This document shows, in pieces, positions 37,435-49,862 of a stretch of DNA of 64,000 nt. This stretch comes from Setaria digitata. Lineage: Eukaryota; Nematoda; Chromadorea; Rhabditida; Setariidae. The first letter of the stretch is position 1. Each line of letters starts with the position of its first letter. The stretch lies in the NCBI GenBank assembly GCA_003640385.1, contig RCAB01000005.1:186001-250000 (forward strand), read 5' to 3'. The notes under the pieces were generated by a model that searched no databases, was not told where the DNA came from, and was given only the letters and a program-made list of their open reading frames with translations. A program made the translations under genes and the position numbers.

Positions 37435-40400
37435 GTTCTCAAAATTGGAAAACAAAGATTGACGGAGTCAGTCGTTGATAACCCGGAAAACCGGAAATCC
37501 GGCCGAGCTGCTGTTATAGCTCTCATCGACAACGGTTCTGCTAGAGTGGTAATTTGTGTTTCTATAAAGAACATAACAAGGAGATTAGAACTTCCTAGTT
37601 AATCACTATATTTGCTTTACCTTGTTTTCGTTCCATGCTTTTAATAGTCTTGGAAATTACTCATTTATTTGATTTTATTTGATTTAAGGAAATAATTCCG
37701 TTACACCGAGGATAGAGTGATGGTAATTGTGGTTTTAATCAAAGTCATCAAAGGGATTCAGTTGCATAAGTTCTTTTTAGCACCCGAATAAAACTCTATT
37801 GAGCAAGAAAAAATCGATCTCGAAGATGGGGAAACGTGCCAGAGCGTCCTTCTTTGATCCGCCTCAAACTAAGGTAATGTATCCACAAGCTTTTACAATT
37901 TTGAAGTTTATGGATCAGTTATGCTATTATATGTTTTACTCTGTAAAGGGTGAGTTCCTTTAAGCTCTAAAGTTCTTGGCACACGTGCCACCCTACTTGT
38001 TTTACTTGTTTTTTCATATATTGCCCATAGTCGCTCTTTAAAAATAACTTCAAATTGTATGCTTCATCAGTTTATACCCGACTCTAATAAGCATGCACGT
38101 TCCGTGGCTTTTCGCTAAATTTTTCTTTTTAAGTTAACCTCGAATTCAGATTGCGAAACGGGTTGTTTCTGGTAAAAGCGACGCTGATTTGTCTCCTAAT
38201 CCCGAAATGCATGACGGCACTAGAAGTGTAAGTATTTATTTTTCCACTTAGTATAAAGAGATCAGTTTGCATGATCTCGTAAGTTTCAATAATTTGATTT
38301 TTAAAGTTACTGAAAGTATTGCCATATGCTTCGAATTTTCGGTTTCTTAGCATCTTCTAAAAAGGATTGAAGATGTTCTTTACTTAAAAAAGAAGAAAAA
38401 TCAAAAAGAAAGAAACATTCCATAGTTAAATAAATTTTAGAATAGCAATTCAAGTGAAGTTACTGAACAGAATAATTTTGCTCAAAATTCGCCAGTTTCT
38501 ACAATTGATACTCCTATTGCTCCACAACCATACTTATGTAAAGAGGAACAACAGGCGGAAGCAGATGGACCTGTAGTCCCTTTTATTAGTTCATCGGTTT
38601 CTGCACAACTTTGTCCATGTAAGCACAGGTTTTCCATAAGAACACTTAATGCCCTTCAGGTTGCTTTATGTCTTTTTTTTCATATCAAATTAAAAATTGA
38701 TTTGGAAGTCACTCTCTTTAATTTACAAGCTGAGAATATTTAAAGGTGCAATTGTAACCCAGCCATCAGCAATTGATGATTCGAGTAAAAGAATGGAAAG
38801 TCTAAACGATGAAACAGAAAACTTGTTAGAGGAGACAGAATTGTTGAAATGCAGGTAGTTTATTTCACTATATCTCTAATTTCGAAAAGTAGTTATTGTC
38901 CTACTTCAAGTGAGATTTTTCAGCACAACAGCGAACAGTAATAGAGAACTAAGTGAAGAAGAGAAACACATGATTTTAGTTGATTTTGATGCAGGCATGC
39001 TACCGCATGAAATCGAAGAAAAGTATGGAGTGAGCAAGTTGCAGGTATTTTGAAAACAAATATTTAAACGAAAATGACCAACCTGAATAAAATATTACTC
39101 CTTTCACCATCAATTTTATCTAGTTTTTTTCTTACCGATGTGATGAGTTAGAACTCAGAACAAATTCCATCAGTGAAAAAGTTAAAATGCTTGTGCTATA
39201 AGCTCTTTACTTATTCTACAGTTTTGAAGCATTTTTTGATTTCTGCAGATCGCTGATGTTTTGTCAAATCGTATTTCTATATTTCGCACCAATTGGTCGG
39301 ACCTGTTCACCTTAAAACGACGTCGCACTGTTTATGTGCGTCTGAATATGCAAATGTGGAACTATTTTTGTCAATGCCGTGATCAAAAGATCTGGCTTAA
39401 TGGTCGACAACTGAAGGAACAGGCTTTGAAAATAGCACATGAGTTAGGTAAAAACGAAATTTAATATTTTTTAGGAGTAAAATATGACAGTAAAATCAGG
39501 ATCACCATCAAAAAAAAAAAAAAAACATTATCATGATTCCTTTCCTTCCTTTTAACTGCTATTATTACCAAGGAAATTTAGTCTGAGGAGGTTGAAGGAA
39601 AGAAACATCGAAGGAGATAGTTGTAACTTCATTCTTTATGCGGATAGCTTGACATCGCCTCTTAAAATTTCAAAAAGTTCATTGTGGATTTAAATAGTTT
39701 CAGGATTACATAGTTTCAAAGCTTCCGAGGGCTGGTTAGATTCATTCAAAAGGCGTCATTGCATTGATCTGAAAGCGATGACAGGAAAACCTGTAATCTA
39801 CGAAGCAGATGCTGAGGAAGCAAACTCCATTAATGATGGCTTAGAAATAAAAATCTGTGTGTTTTTTTTTTTTTTCAATAACTTTGAAAATGCAGTTTAT
39901 TGAAGTATTTTTTGTTTCATCATTGCTCCTGCTATATAGTCTTGTTTATTTTAAATTTTCGAACAAGCTTTGTGAAATATTTGAATTACTGTTTACCGTA
40001 AAACTGAAACTGCCAGGGGTTTTTGAAGTGCTTTAACGTTGAAAGATTTGCCGGAAAAAAAAAACATTATATAGGATAGGTATTTCGTAATAATTACTTA
40101 AATGTTTTAAAATTCGTGCAAGTAATATAAATATTTATTTGAAATGCACATATCCGTTTTCCAAAATCAGTTTTTTCCAGCGAGGTCAACAACTCCAAGT
40201 CCAAAGCTAGCTCGAGACACAAATTCGATGTCCACTGTACTGGATGCTAATAAATTCTTGATGGATGCAACAGACGCAGCAGTTCTCGCTTCAGCTGATG
40301 GATCTGATAGTGGTATAGGTTAGCATGGAAACTTCATGATTTTTGCATTTTCAAATTGATCTGTAAGCTACCTGGTTTCTATAAATTTAACGTGTATGCG

Positions 40401-41624
40401 TAAATTCGAATAAGGTGCTATATGAGTTTAAATTTTTATTTTTCTTATTATATTTCACATTTGTTTAGTGAATTTAGTTTGTCGGGAAGGCAAATTCTTG
40501 CGGAATATTCTCTAATTTATATAATTTTCTTTTTTTTTTAAGCAATGGCAAGTCCAACTCAGGCAACAGCAGCAATTCGGACGACGAGTCCATTAGATAT
40601 ACAGAGACTTTTACCGGCTCCATCGGTCATGAATGGTTTGTACTTGTGGTTTTATTCCGGAACGTCACAGTAAATTAATATTAAAAAAGTTTCTTCGTGA
40701 GTTCCATGTTCAAAGTACTTCTGGAAATCAAATTCTTCCATAGGATAGCGCCCACAAAGGGAAAATGTGTTTTTACAATTTTTATATTCGTTGTTTCCAA
40801 AATCAGATTTTTTTGTGAGTTATACGGTCAGAATTTCGTTGGATGGGTAGGAAAAATATCAGTTGCAATCACATCAAAACATATGTTTGTAGTTTTGAAG
40901 GTTTTATGTTTTTATAATTTCATCCATTGCCTTCATCTGAATAATTGCTGATTTCTTCTGTAGTTCTCTCCAAGTATTGCATTTAGCGGAAGTACGAGGA
41001 AAAAGAAATTTCGGCTTATGAGAACCAGTAGCTCGAAAACTCCAACAACCTTTTGTTTTTAAAACTGGTGTTCGTTACCTCTTTTTATTTGAGTTCGTTC
41101 TTCGATTGTTTTATGTGTTTACAAGTTTTGTTAACTATAGAACAGAATTTACTACTGCCAACAATTAATGCTTCTGAAATCGGTGCATCATCAATCCAAG
41201 CACTGGTCGAAACATGTTGCTATCGCGTAAACGAAGTTGAGGTAGGTATTTGATGAGCTGAGGTGCGTGATATTGGATCCATACGAAAACTATTGATAAG
41301 TTCAGAAATATCAATCCATTACTAGTAAATTCTATTTCCATACAATCCATTTTACTCAGATTTTCCTTCCATCGTAACAAAATGTAGGACAATTACATGA
41401 AGATCCTTCCACGCAAAGGAAGAAATATTTTACTACTCGTATTCTCTTTTTAGGTTTTTTTTTTTTTTTTAAAGTTTCAGGTTGCACAAGCTGTAGATAC
41501 TTTGCGTGCTTACATTGTTTCGAATAACATCAGTCTATTACCGGTGCTAGTGGAACTACAGAAAAGTTTGGCTGCAATAGCTGCACAACGGAAGGCAACC
41601 GAAAAGATGTCTAGCAGGATTTAG
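37435..41624 (+). CDS. CENP-B/Tc5-type helix-turn-helix DNA-binding protein (5' end not found)
   Basis: Probable nuclear DNA-binding protein. Exons: 37435-37548, 37781-37873, 38150-38227, 38441-38618, 38746-38854, 38924-39044, 39249-39447, 39704-39856, 40181-40318, 40543-40635, 41141-41241, 41481-41624. Every junction keeps phase, giving 506 residues. The region SEEEKHMILVDFDAGMLPHE, EIEEKYGVSKLQ is a first HTH. WNYFCQCRDQKIWLNGRQLK, EQALKIAHEL, then FKASEGWLDSFKRRH form the second, CENP-B-type half. Before it lies a basic segment (KKSISKMGKRARASFFDPP) that may be a nuclear signal; after it are Ser/Thr/Ala-rich linkers and a helical C-terminus (LLPVLVELQKSLAAIAAQRK). There is no DDE transposase domain, so this looks like a domesticated Tc5/pogo-type binding domain. 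No in-frame ATG precedes MGKRARASF in the first two exons found, so either translation starts there or upstream exons are missing. Confidence 0.8.
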
Positions 41625-42737
41625 CACGATGTCGCAGAATGTCATATTCAAATAATTATGTTATTTGTTAAACTTTTTCATGCGAACTGAAATGTTAGCA
41701 GATAAAGGAGAGAAAGGAATTTTATGAATTAAAATATTTGACGCAAGCTTTCTTTTCAGACTGCACTTGGTATTATTATACTTCGTTTTATAAGAATTTT
41801 CATATACAAAACACACCCTCATTGAGTGCATCCCACAAATCACTTATGATCAGTAGTGTCCTTTGCGTGTGTCATTAAATGCTTCACAAGAAAGCGTTGC
41901 TCACATTTTTGAAAATATAAAATAACTTTTGTTCTGCAAGAAGCCAATCTTTTTGGGCAGTGCTAAATTCAGTCATACTGCCTTCACGGAAAGCTCCACG
42001 AACACGATTGGAGATGAGAAGCGAAAGAAAGTTGTAAAAACCTTAGCAATATAACTTCGTCACTTTCAATTTAACTTTGCTGATTTTTTAAAAAATTTAA
42101 ACACTTCTGCTATAGTGAAGCATCTTTCGTCATACACTGAAATGAGAGCAACAGGACAATACCATTTTCGTCTAGGAACTATTCGGCTGAGGCAACAAAC
42201 ATATGGACATACCTGGACGGAAATATGCTCGAAGTGCACTACACAAATTATGACCTGCGACATAAAGTCACTCGGAAGCACAAATGAAACAAAACCCAAC
42301 CTTCACCGTGACCTTGACACGACTAACCTTCATAAACCGATCAGTCTGTGTTCTCTACTCTTCGGCTAATGCTTGGGTTCTTTGCCGTCTCTTTCGAGCA
42401 AGTACTATTCACTGTCTCCTTTGCTCTCTGAACAATGTTGCTTGGTTAGATGACATCATTCTGTGCCTTGTCTTTATTGCATCCTGAGACGTACGTGACC
42501 GACAAAAGAGCAATATGTCTGACCTCTTGTGATCTACATACTCGTTAACACGTGTGTCGCGTCACCTATTCTTTACGTGGCTTAGTTGTAATCCCATGAG
42601 GAATTTGGAACGAGTGCGACATATTGCGAACTCCAACTTATAATACACGTGGCTTATTAACTCTTGACGTGCGTAAGTGCAAGGCTCTTGTGCTCGGATC
42701 TCTTTTTAGGTGCATCATTAAAACAAGTCCTTCGAAA
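41625..42737. other. intergenic region upstream of ARPC1
   Basis: About 1.1 kb. Several overlapping short frames (42066-42487) on both strands lack any motif. The sequence from about 42480 is less AT-rich and has ACGTACGTGA-like motifs; it may be promoter. Confidence 0.4.
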
Positions 42738-45529
42738 ATGACAGCGTTTCCAGTGCAGCAATGGAATTTAGGGATAGGTCCGATATCGTGTCATGCGTGG
42801 AATCGAGATCGAACAAGTTTGTCTCCTTAATTTACTAAGGGCAGTAAGAACAGAGTTATTCAGGTTAGAGGACTAGTAAGGGACTTTGTAATGTTTGCGT
42901 GCGAAACATTCGGTTACTCGTCCTTTTCTTCTGCAAACTCTCCATTTCAACGGAAGACCTTGTTTTATTTCAAATTATGCCAAGCCACTTCAAACTGTGG
43001 AACGTCTCAACTACCGCTTTATCTCTCAATTACTTCTACTGTAGTTTTTAAAAAGTTAAAAGTCTGCCTAGTTTATATCCAAGATTGTCTTCCCTGCACC
43101 TTTTACCAATCTTCCAGTGTTTTTTTTGTGTGTTTTAGTTCTTTGATTCGTTAATGATTTTTAGTGCTTGCTGTATCGCCATCAAATAACGAAATTCATA
43201 TATTTCTGTGGCAAAATGGGCGATGGACATTGACGTCTCTGTTAGCTGAACATGATCTGCCAATAACCGGTTTAGATTGGGCACCGAAAACCAATCGTAT
43301 TGTTTCTTGTGCTCAGGTAGCTCTTACAGTTGCTAATTTTTCGGAAAGAAATTCATATGCTTAAAATAGCATTTTTAGTTTTTCTATATCTTCCCTCTTT
43401 ACTGTATTCTGTTTTGTAAAGAATGTATTTTTGTCGACCGCAGCTTGCAATAACCTTTTTTTATATGCAGGATAAAAATGCCTTTGTATGGACCTTTGAC
43501 GGGGAGCATTGGAAACCGGAATTGGTTGTTGTACGTATGCAAAGAGCAGCAACATGCGTAAGGTGGTCTCCATACGGTTTGACTTTTTTTTTTTTGCTTG
43601 TATTAATTTGAAAGATTGAAGCGTTAGCTGTTTTGCACAAGGATTTAAATCTGTAACTGCTGCGATTTTTGGGCCGGAAATTGTGACATGTGACAACGGA
43701 ATGCTTAAACGGAAGAATTTATTACGCTTATTCCTCGAAAATCTCCTTATATACATCGTTTGCTGCTCAGAAATCTGAACCATTTTCAAAATAATTCTGG
43801 TGGCTTGCGTAAAATTCCCATCGATTATAATAGAGCGCAGGTATTCTTCAGCAGCGCAGAAGAAATTTATTTGCTCAAATTTAAGAGCTATTTTTGGAGA
43901 CTTTCAAGACTTTTTATATTGATCTGTAGTTGTTGATATAAAAATTTTTCTCACGCTGAAAAATTGTTCAGCAGAATGTTCGGGAATTTGGAATATTGTT
44001 TTTTGTAGAAAATAAATTTGCTGTTGGTAGTGGAGCTAAATTGGTGTCAGTTTGTTACTATGAGAAGGAGAATGATTGGTGGATTTGTAAGCAGATCAAA
44101 AAACCAATTCGTTCCACTGTCACTTGCATTGATTGGCATCCCAATAACGTGTTGCTTGCTGTTGGTGCTTGCGATTTTAAGGTCACTTTAGTAATTAGCG
44201 TAAAATTTTTACATTTATTATGGTTTGATCAGCGACACTGACTGCAATATTCCACAACAGAAAGTTTGACTTTTCATAGGTTGAAATGGATAAAGCGGAG
44301 AACCTGTTAGAAATCCGCTCAGTGGTTGTTTTATTTATTTTACTGAAGTAAAAGGATTTGTTCCTACTACACTTTTTCTCTATTAATTCTTCCTGAACCA
44401 GTCGTCTGAATATTTCAGGCTCGTGTATTTTCTGCTTACGTAAAAGAAGTAGACGAAAAACCTTCACCAAATCCATGGGGCACCAAAATGCCATTTGGTG
44501 CTTTGATGTGTGAAGTATGGTTTATTATAATTAGTTTGTAAAGTGAATTGGTTTTATTATCGTATATGAGCTTATTAAATAAATATATTTAAATAAAATG
44601 GACTAAATTCATGTACTGGGCTAGGATTTTTTTAGTTTTTCTACATTGTTTAGGCGAAGAGTTCTGGCTGGATCCATCATGTCGCATTTTCACCATCTGG
44701 TTGCCGAATGGCTTATGTCGCTCACGATGCAAGCGTTGCAATCATCGATACAAATCGTTCATTGGAAGAAGCTTTTGTCCTGCGTACTGTTTACCTCCCT
44801 TTTACTTCTATCCAATGGGTCACCGAAAATAGCCTTGTAGCAGCTGTATGTTTCAACATTCTCTGTTATTTCTTATTCAGGCAGAAACTTATAAAAAATA
44901 TAAAAGGTATTATAGACGACACCATTTTAGGGTCACGATTATTCTCCAATGCTGTTTATGTACTCAGACGATCAACTCAAATTCGTAACAAAACTCGACA
45001 TCCCATCAGAACAAAAATCTACGAGTATCAACAGCGCAATGCAAAAGTTTCGTAACATTGATCGGAACGCAGCCGTCGAAGCAGTTGATGTACGTCTAAG
45101 AACGATGCATCAAAACGCCATAACGTGAGTATTTCATGGTCTTTTAATATAGGTAAGGCATAAGGATCCATAACAATGGTATGGAAAGAAATAGTTGTGC
45201 ATAAAAAATATAAACTTGAGAACGTTTCACAATAACTTTATGTTTACAGAACTGACAAATTTGGCCGACTTAATATTTCGTATAAGAAAAAAATTTAATT
45301 CGCAATTCAACATTTATTTCCAGAGAAATTCTGCCACACAGCGGTCGTAATGACAACATGCAGAAATTCAGTACATGTGCAATAGATGGTTTAGTCGCAC
45401 TGTGGGATTTGAAAGTTAGTGTTCATCGAATATTTAGTTTATAAATTGAATTGAGTACCATAATTTCAGTTTTGTTTTGTTCCTTCTCTTTTTATTCAGT
45501 TACAAAGTGCTAGATTTTACGCAGTGTGA
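42738..45529 (+). CDS. arx-3: Arp2/3 complex subunit 1 (ARPC1, WD40)
   Basis: Structural subunit of the Arp2/3 complex, which nucleates branched actin. Exons: 42738-42816, 43165-43316, 43471-43576, 44009-44181, 44419-44514, 44654-44845, 44931-45124, 45324-45414, 45500-45529; all phases agree and the product is 370 residues, the normal ARPC1 length. Diagnostic blocks: [133 protein letters not shown]. The insert between blades 6 and 7, which contacts other subunits, is present ([16 protein letters not shown]). Reading past the donor at 45415 would give an alternative ending (VSVHRIFSL), but the final nine-codon exon LQSARFYAV fits the usual short tail better. Confidence 0.96.
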
Positions 45530-46160
45530 GACAGATAGATGTATTCAGACTAGTTTCAGGCAGCGATTGAATACTGTCAGGTAAATTTGTGGGATGATTC
45601 TGTGCTGTTGTAACTAGCATGACCCTTATAATATATGTGCTTTTGGATATATAACTCATCCCTCGACTTTAGCATCTAAAACTGTGCCGTATTACACAAT
45701 TATAGTTTTCCAAAAGTACAAAATGGAACTGTCGGAATTAGTATGAACATATTTTCTTTACACTTAAGAAGAAAGGAGAACAGCCGGTAATAAATTGGAT
45801 TTCAGTATTACTGAGAGAGAGTTGTTAGAGAGGACGACATTATTTTTTTCTTTTCTGCATGTTCGTGTGAAATGGCTGGTTAAATTTCTAATATAATCAT
45901 TAATTTAAACTGAAGAATTACTATTATTTTTTACTCAGTCAAATACTAGTCCAGCTTATATTTAATAACAAATTACATAATGCGTACAATTTCGAAAGTG
46001 AGCTACAGAAGCTTCAGATTCAGTAATAGTTTTGCTGTATAGCTTCTTTTTTAATGACAGTTCTAAATTCCACATGACTTGCTTATATTGTTTTATTTCC
46101 AGAAATAAGAGGAACAAATGAAATTACTTGTGTTTTTTCTGAGTGGCTGCGAAAATTGAT
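45530..46160. other. 3' flank of ARPC1, no gene seen
   Basis: About 630 nt of AT-rich sequence with frequent stops on both strands. Confidence 0.4.
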
Positions 46161-46163
46161 CCT

Positions 46164-46427
46164 GCTACTTCCTTCTTTTAAATAATTAACAAGAGTGAAG
46201 CACAAAATCTGCTAACGGTTCAAATAGTTTGTCGTGCCTATCCTTTATCTGCAGTCGTTCCCTTACTTTTTCAATTTTAGAGCGCTGCTGTATCTGTTTG
46301 ATAAGCTCTGGATTTTACTTCTGGTTTCCGGATATGCTTTCAAGATCCCGAATATATTTGTTGGCACTTATGTTTATATTCGTGCATCGCATTTCATTCT
46401 TCAGTGGCTTTCGAGGAATGCCAACAC
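46164..46427 (-). pseudogene. coding-like minus-strand fragment interrupted by an in-frame TAA
   Basis: After a TTTGTTGCAG acceptor on the minus strand the frame reads LSESVGIPRKPLKNEMRC, ..., IRDLESISGNQK and meets a TAA at about 46310. The same frame then continues for 41 codons (PELIKQIQQRSKIEKVRERL...) to a second stop near 46165. Both halves have the charged, helix-prone composition of real protein, and the plus strand here shows only a hydrophobic shadow. No intron long enough to remove the TAA is available. It may be a decayed gene, a stop-read-through product or two unrelated pieces. Family unknown. It lies downstream of PPCS on the same strand. Confidence 0.3.
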
Positions 46428-46805
46428 TTTCTGACAGCTGCAACAAATAAATCTCCACTGATTCAATGTAAAAGCAGTAACATAGTTCCTGTTAAACACT
46501 TTGTACTCTGTGTCAGTTGAGATATGAAAAGAGAAATGAAGTTAAAGGTCATTGAAATTCTTCATCCGACTGATTTCTCCATGAATTCCAGGTTGGAATT
46601 CCCCGGTCCCGGCTTAAAATTTTATGTTGTATGTAAACTAAAAGGCCACCAGAAAATTCTGTTTACAATAGCAGTTAGGAAATTCTCGCTATAACCTTTA
46701 TTTAGGAAGCAATAAATTTAGAGATGTACAGCATGAGTACAGGATGGTTAGAGCATGTACAACCATTTATTATGCCTTCTTATGATGACATTATTTACTA
46801 CCATG

Positions 46806-49288
46806 TCATTTAGTATTGAGTAATAATTTGTCATGCATTTCAACAAGTTTTTCAACAATTCGTTGTTCGATTTCAACACCTCCAGATTTCTGTTCATTGG
46901 TTAACCATATTACTTCCTCCTTGTTCTTGTTATTAACAAATATTACTCGTTCTTTTCGCGTATTCAGTATATTTCCGATTACTAGCTGCAATAAATATGG
47001 TCTACTTTTTAAATAATGAAGAAAGAACAACGGATTTTTCAGGTAATGAGAAGACTATGTCCAGCGTGCAGTCGCTCTTACGATGCTTCAATCCAAAGAA
47101 TGGGAAATCTTTTAAAAATTACGTTTGATCCAATCTACGGGTTCTTACCGTAGGGGATTTCTATTTTCAGGAAATTCCAGAGTCCTGAATAATCAGCCTT
47201 ACGAAACGTGAAGCCTCGATTGAGTAGTCAGTAACTACCCCTTCAAATCTGTCCCAGTCCCAAAGGTAAAACCAGCATTTAGGGAAAATATCTCCCCTGC
47301 AGCAAATTATTTAAAATCAATTCTTAAAAAATTGAATTAAATTTTTCTTAGTCTTGTGAATTCACCTGATGTCCATAATTCTCGAGTGCTTGACGCGCTT
47401 TACTGATTAGTATCGTTTCATCAGTTTCCAGCTAAAACTTGAATGTGCATGCAAACAGATTTTTGGTGCTACTATGTCTTAATATTGGTCTAATAAATCT
47501 ATAGCTAGAATAAAAATCCAGACGGACTTCATTCTTATTTAACAGTAGTACAGCAAATATCGGCAAACATAATGAGTATGACGAAATATGTCGCAAAATT
47601 TGCACCTTTGAAATTTATATACGGTATTACGAACGGATGATGAGAATGTGTGTAAAACATTCTCATCATCCGTTCGTAATAAGAATGTGTGTAAATAGGT
47701 GATTTTTCACCATAATCTACAAAACTACCTTAAATGAGACGACGAATGCTCTTGGCACGATATCTCTGACCAGTTTTTGCAAAATTTTGGGAACAATATT
47801 CAATGACAATTGCAAGCCATGTTGATTTGAGTGGATTTTGTGTTCTGGCTAAAACAATAAGTTGGAATTCTTTCAGAATGCAGTCTTCTAAATAAATTCT
47901 TTCACATGGGACGTAAATTCTTTCACATGGACTTTAAAGGTGATGTACTAATCAGTTTGATAACAAGTGATAATCAGTGAAATTATTCGATAGTGTTTCA
48001 ATAAACAGGCAAAACAGTAAACAGGTACCAAATTCTCCTCGCAAATGTAAAAATCTGAAACAGCTGCAGCAAGGTATATCAGAAGGGAAGAACTTAAATG
48101 TCGGAGGCGAGAGCAAATCATTTCAAGAGTCTTCAAATACATTGATACGTCGACAAATGAGATCATTAAGAGCCGACCAGAAAATTCATTGTTTAGCGAT
48201 ATAGCTTCTATCAGACCTGGCACATTCTGTACTGCAACAATCAAATCTTTCAATCTTTAGAAGTTTCTGGAAGTTTGCAGTTGCAACCTCAATACCTCAG
48301 TTTCAGGAAACCAAGTTCAAAACAACATCCTTTTTCGTCCTGAAAGTATTTTATGAGACAAGAGATCTCACTACTTCAATTCGAACACTGAGTTAGGTAT
48401 TCCCACAATATAAATAAGAGACTGACCGACCAAAATGATAGGCACTGTGAACTAAACGAAACCTGCTTTATAGCACATTACACCAAATTTCCTTATCGGC
48501 GTATTTTTATTAAGGATGAGAAAAAAAAAGAAAAAAAAAACGCAAAATAGTGTGATCAACATGCCTTCAATCTTTCCTGAACTATTCACAACTAAGTGGT
48601 CAAATAAATTATTGAACTTCCGTTTGAAAGGTTTCAAAGAATTATCTCGGTGAAAAAATATCACAGCGTAGCCTTTCATCAGGAAATACCTGAAAATAAG
48701 TATTTCAGATTACATCGCTTACCTAAAAAGTCCCCATCTGAATAAATAACATAATCAGTAACTCTGAATAGAAATAAAATGAGAGAACCAATAAGACAAG
48801 TGGTCAAATCCGAGATCAGAAGTATTAACAAATACAGAACCTCGAACTATATTTGCGATCAAATAATAAAATATCTCATCTTTGGTTCTTATTAAAAAAA
48901 AAAAAAATGATGGCACTTACTCGGCACTTGCAGCACCTCTTGTGCCCATAGAAAAATTATCAATAAATCGAACCATATTTTTTTCCAGTGGCACTCTGGT
49001 ACCACCGCTCTATAAGCGATAGTCAATTAATCGTACAGTAGTCTTTTCTGACAGTTCATATTATCGTAAAAGCATATCTAACCTCTGTTGGATAAGGTCG
49101 ACTGAGTGGTCTTGACACTTTCAACATTAAAAATGTTGAGATTAAATTTCACCAAGAAAGTACTGCAAGCTTAGATGGAATGCGACAGATCAATAATTCC
49201 GAATCCAAAAGCTCACCGTAATTAATACAATCTTTCTTGATGAATGTTGCCGCACAAAGTTATCAACTAAGGAATCGACCGATCCCAT
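46806..49288 (-). CDS. PPCS: phosphopantothenate-cysteine ligase (coenzyme A synthesis)
   Basis: Second step of CoA synthesis: couples 4'-phosphopantothenate to cysteine with nucleotide hydrolysis, in the cytosol. Minus-strand exons: 49288-49217, 49009-48921, 48689-48542, 48339-48296, 48254-48029, 47848-47729, 47431-47366, 46985-46806; all phases agree, 314 residues (human about 311). Diagnostic blocks: [39 protein letters not shown] (nucleotide-binding loop), [29 protein letters not shown] (substrate-binding segment), [40 protein letters not shown], then the C-terminal [20 protein letters not shown]. An in-frame stop just upstream of the first ATG supports this start. The small 44-nt exon (48339-48296) is the least certain. 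A minus-strand AATAAA lies at about 46697-46704, after the stop. Confidence 0.94.
47626..47680. repeat. perfect 24-bp hairpin with 7-nt loop
   Basis: The left arm 47626-47649 (ATTACGAACGGATGATGAG...) is exactly the reverse complement of 47657-47680; the loop is GTGTAAA. Directly after the right arm, AGAATGTGTGTAAA repeats the end of the left arm plus loop. It sits inside PPCS intron 6 (47432-47728), so the pre-mRNA would carry the same hairpin. Confidence 0.95.
47893..47930. repeat. 17-bp direct repeat TAAATTCTTTCACATGG x2
   Basis: Exact copies at 47893-47909 and 47914-47930, 4 nt apart, within PPCS intron 5. Confidence 0.9.
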
Positions 49289-49862
49289 TGATCATACACC
49301 AGATGCCTTGAGAAAATATCATCAACTGCTAAAGAGTCAATTGGCAGAAAGATAAACTTTTTCTGTACATCATGTTTCTCACTTCCCTCCTTTCTTCCTT
49401 TCTCTTCTTTAAAAGAACAAAAATTCCACCCCAAAGAAACTTGGATTTCTAGTCTAAAGTTGAATTCTAACGAATCATTTACAACTGCGTAATTTATTCA
49501 TAAATGACAGATTTAACTCACTTAAACAGCAAATTTTTTACAGACTAATTGTAAATTTTAAAGAAAAACCAAAGTGTTTACTGAAAAAAGAACAGCATCG
49601 AGTCGCAAACTTTGCATTGTCAAAATTTTTATGTACGAATCTAAAAACATTTTGTACATACAACAGATTTTGTAAGATGGACAACATAAAGCTTCGGATA
49701 CACATTAGACATACTCATCCTGGTAATGAGCTATGCTATAAAGTAAACTAATTTTACAGCAGTTATTTTCTGCGAAGTATTCAACAGAAGACAGTGAAGC
49801 AAATAGCTCAATCCATTTTAAATAGTACTTTATATATCCCTAGATAATTAAAGAAAAGAAGC

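Noticed and set aside
40971..41071. Possible extra exon of the CENP-B-type gene (FSPSIAFSGSTRKKKFRLMR...)
   Set aside because: The flanking exons already join in phase without it, and in the phase required by the upstream exon it stops after a few codons.
42066..42487. Cluster of short frames upstream of ARPC1
   Set aside because: Several frames overlap on both strands with no conserved motif; more likely promoter sequence of higher GC content.
43361..43789. Longest simple open frame on the minus strand (142 codons)
   Set aside because: It lies antisense to ARPC1 exon 3 and its flanking introns, has no exon partners or domain, and is explained by the composition of the coding exon opposite.
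46583..46601. Inverted repeat GAATTCCA-GGT-TGGAATTC
   Set aside because: Only 8-bp arms; expected often enough by chance in 64 kb and not tied to any gene feature.
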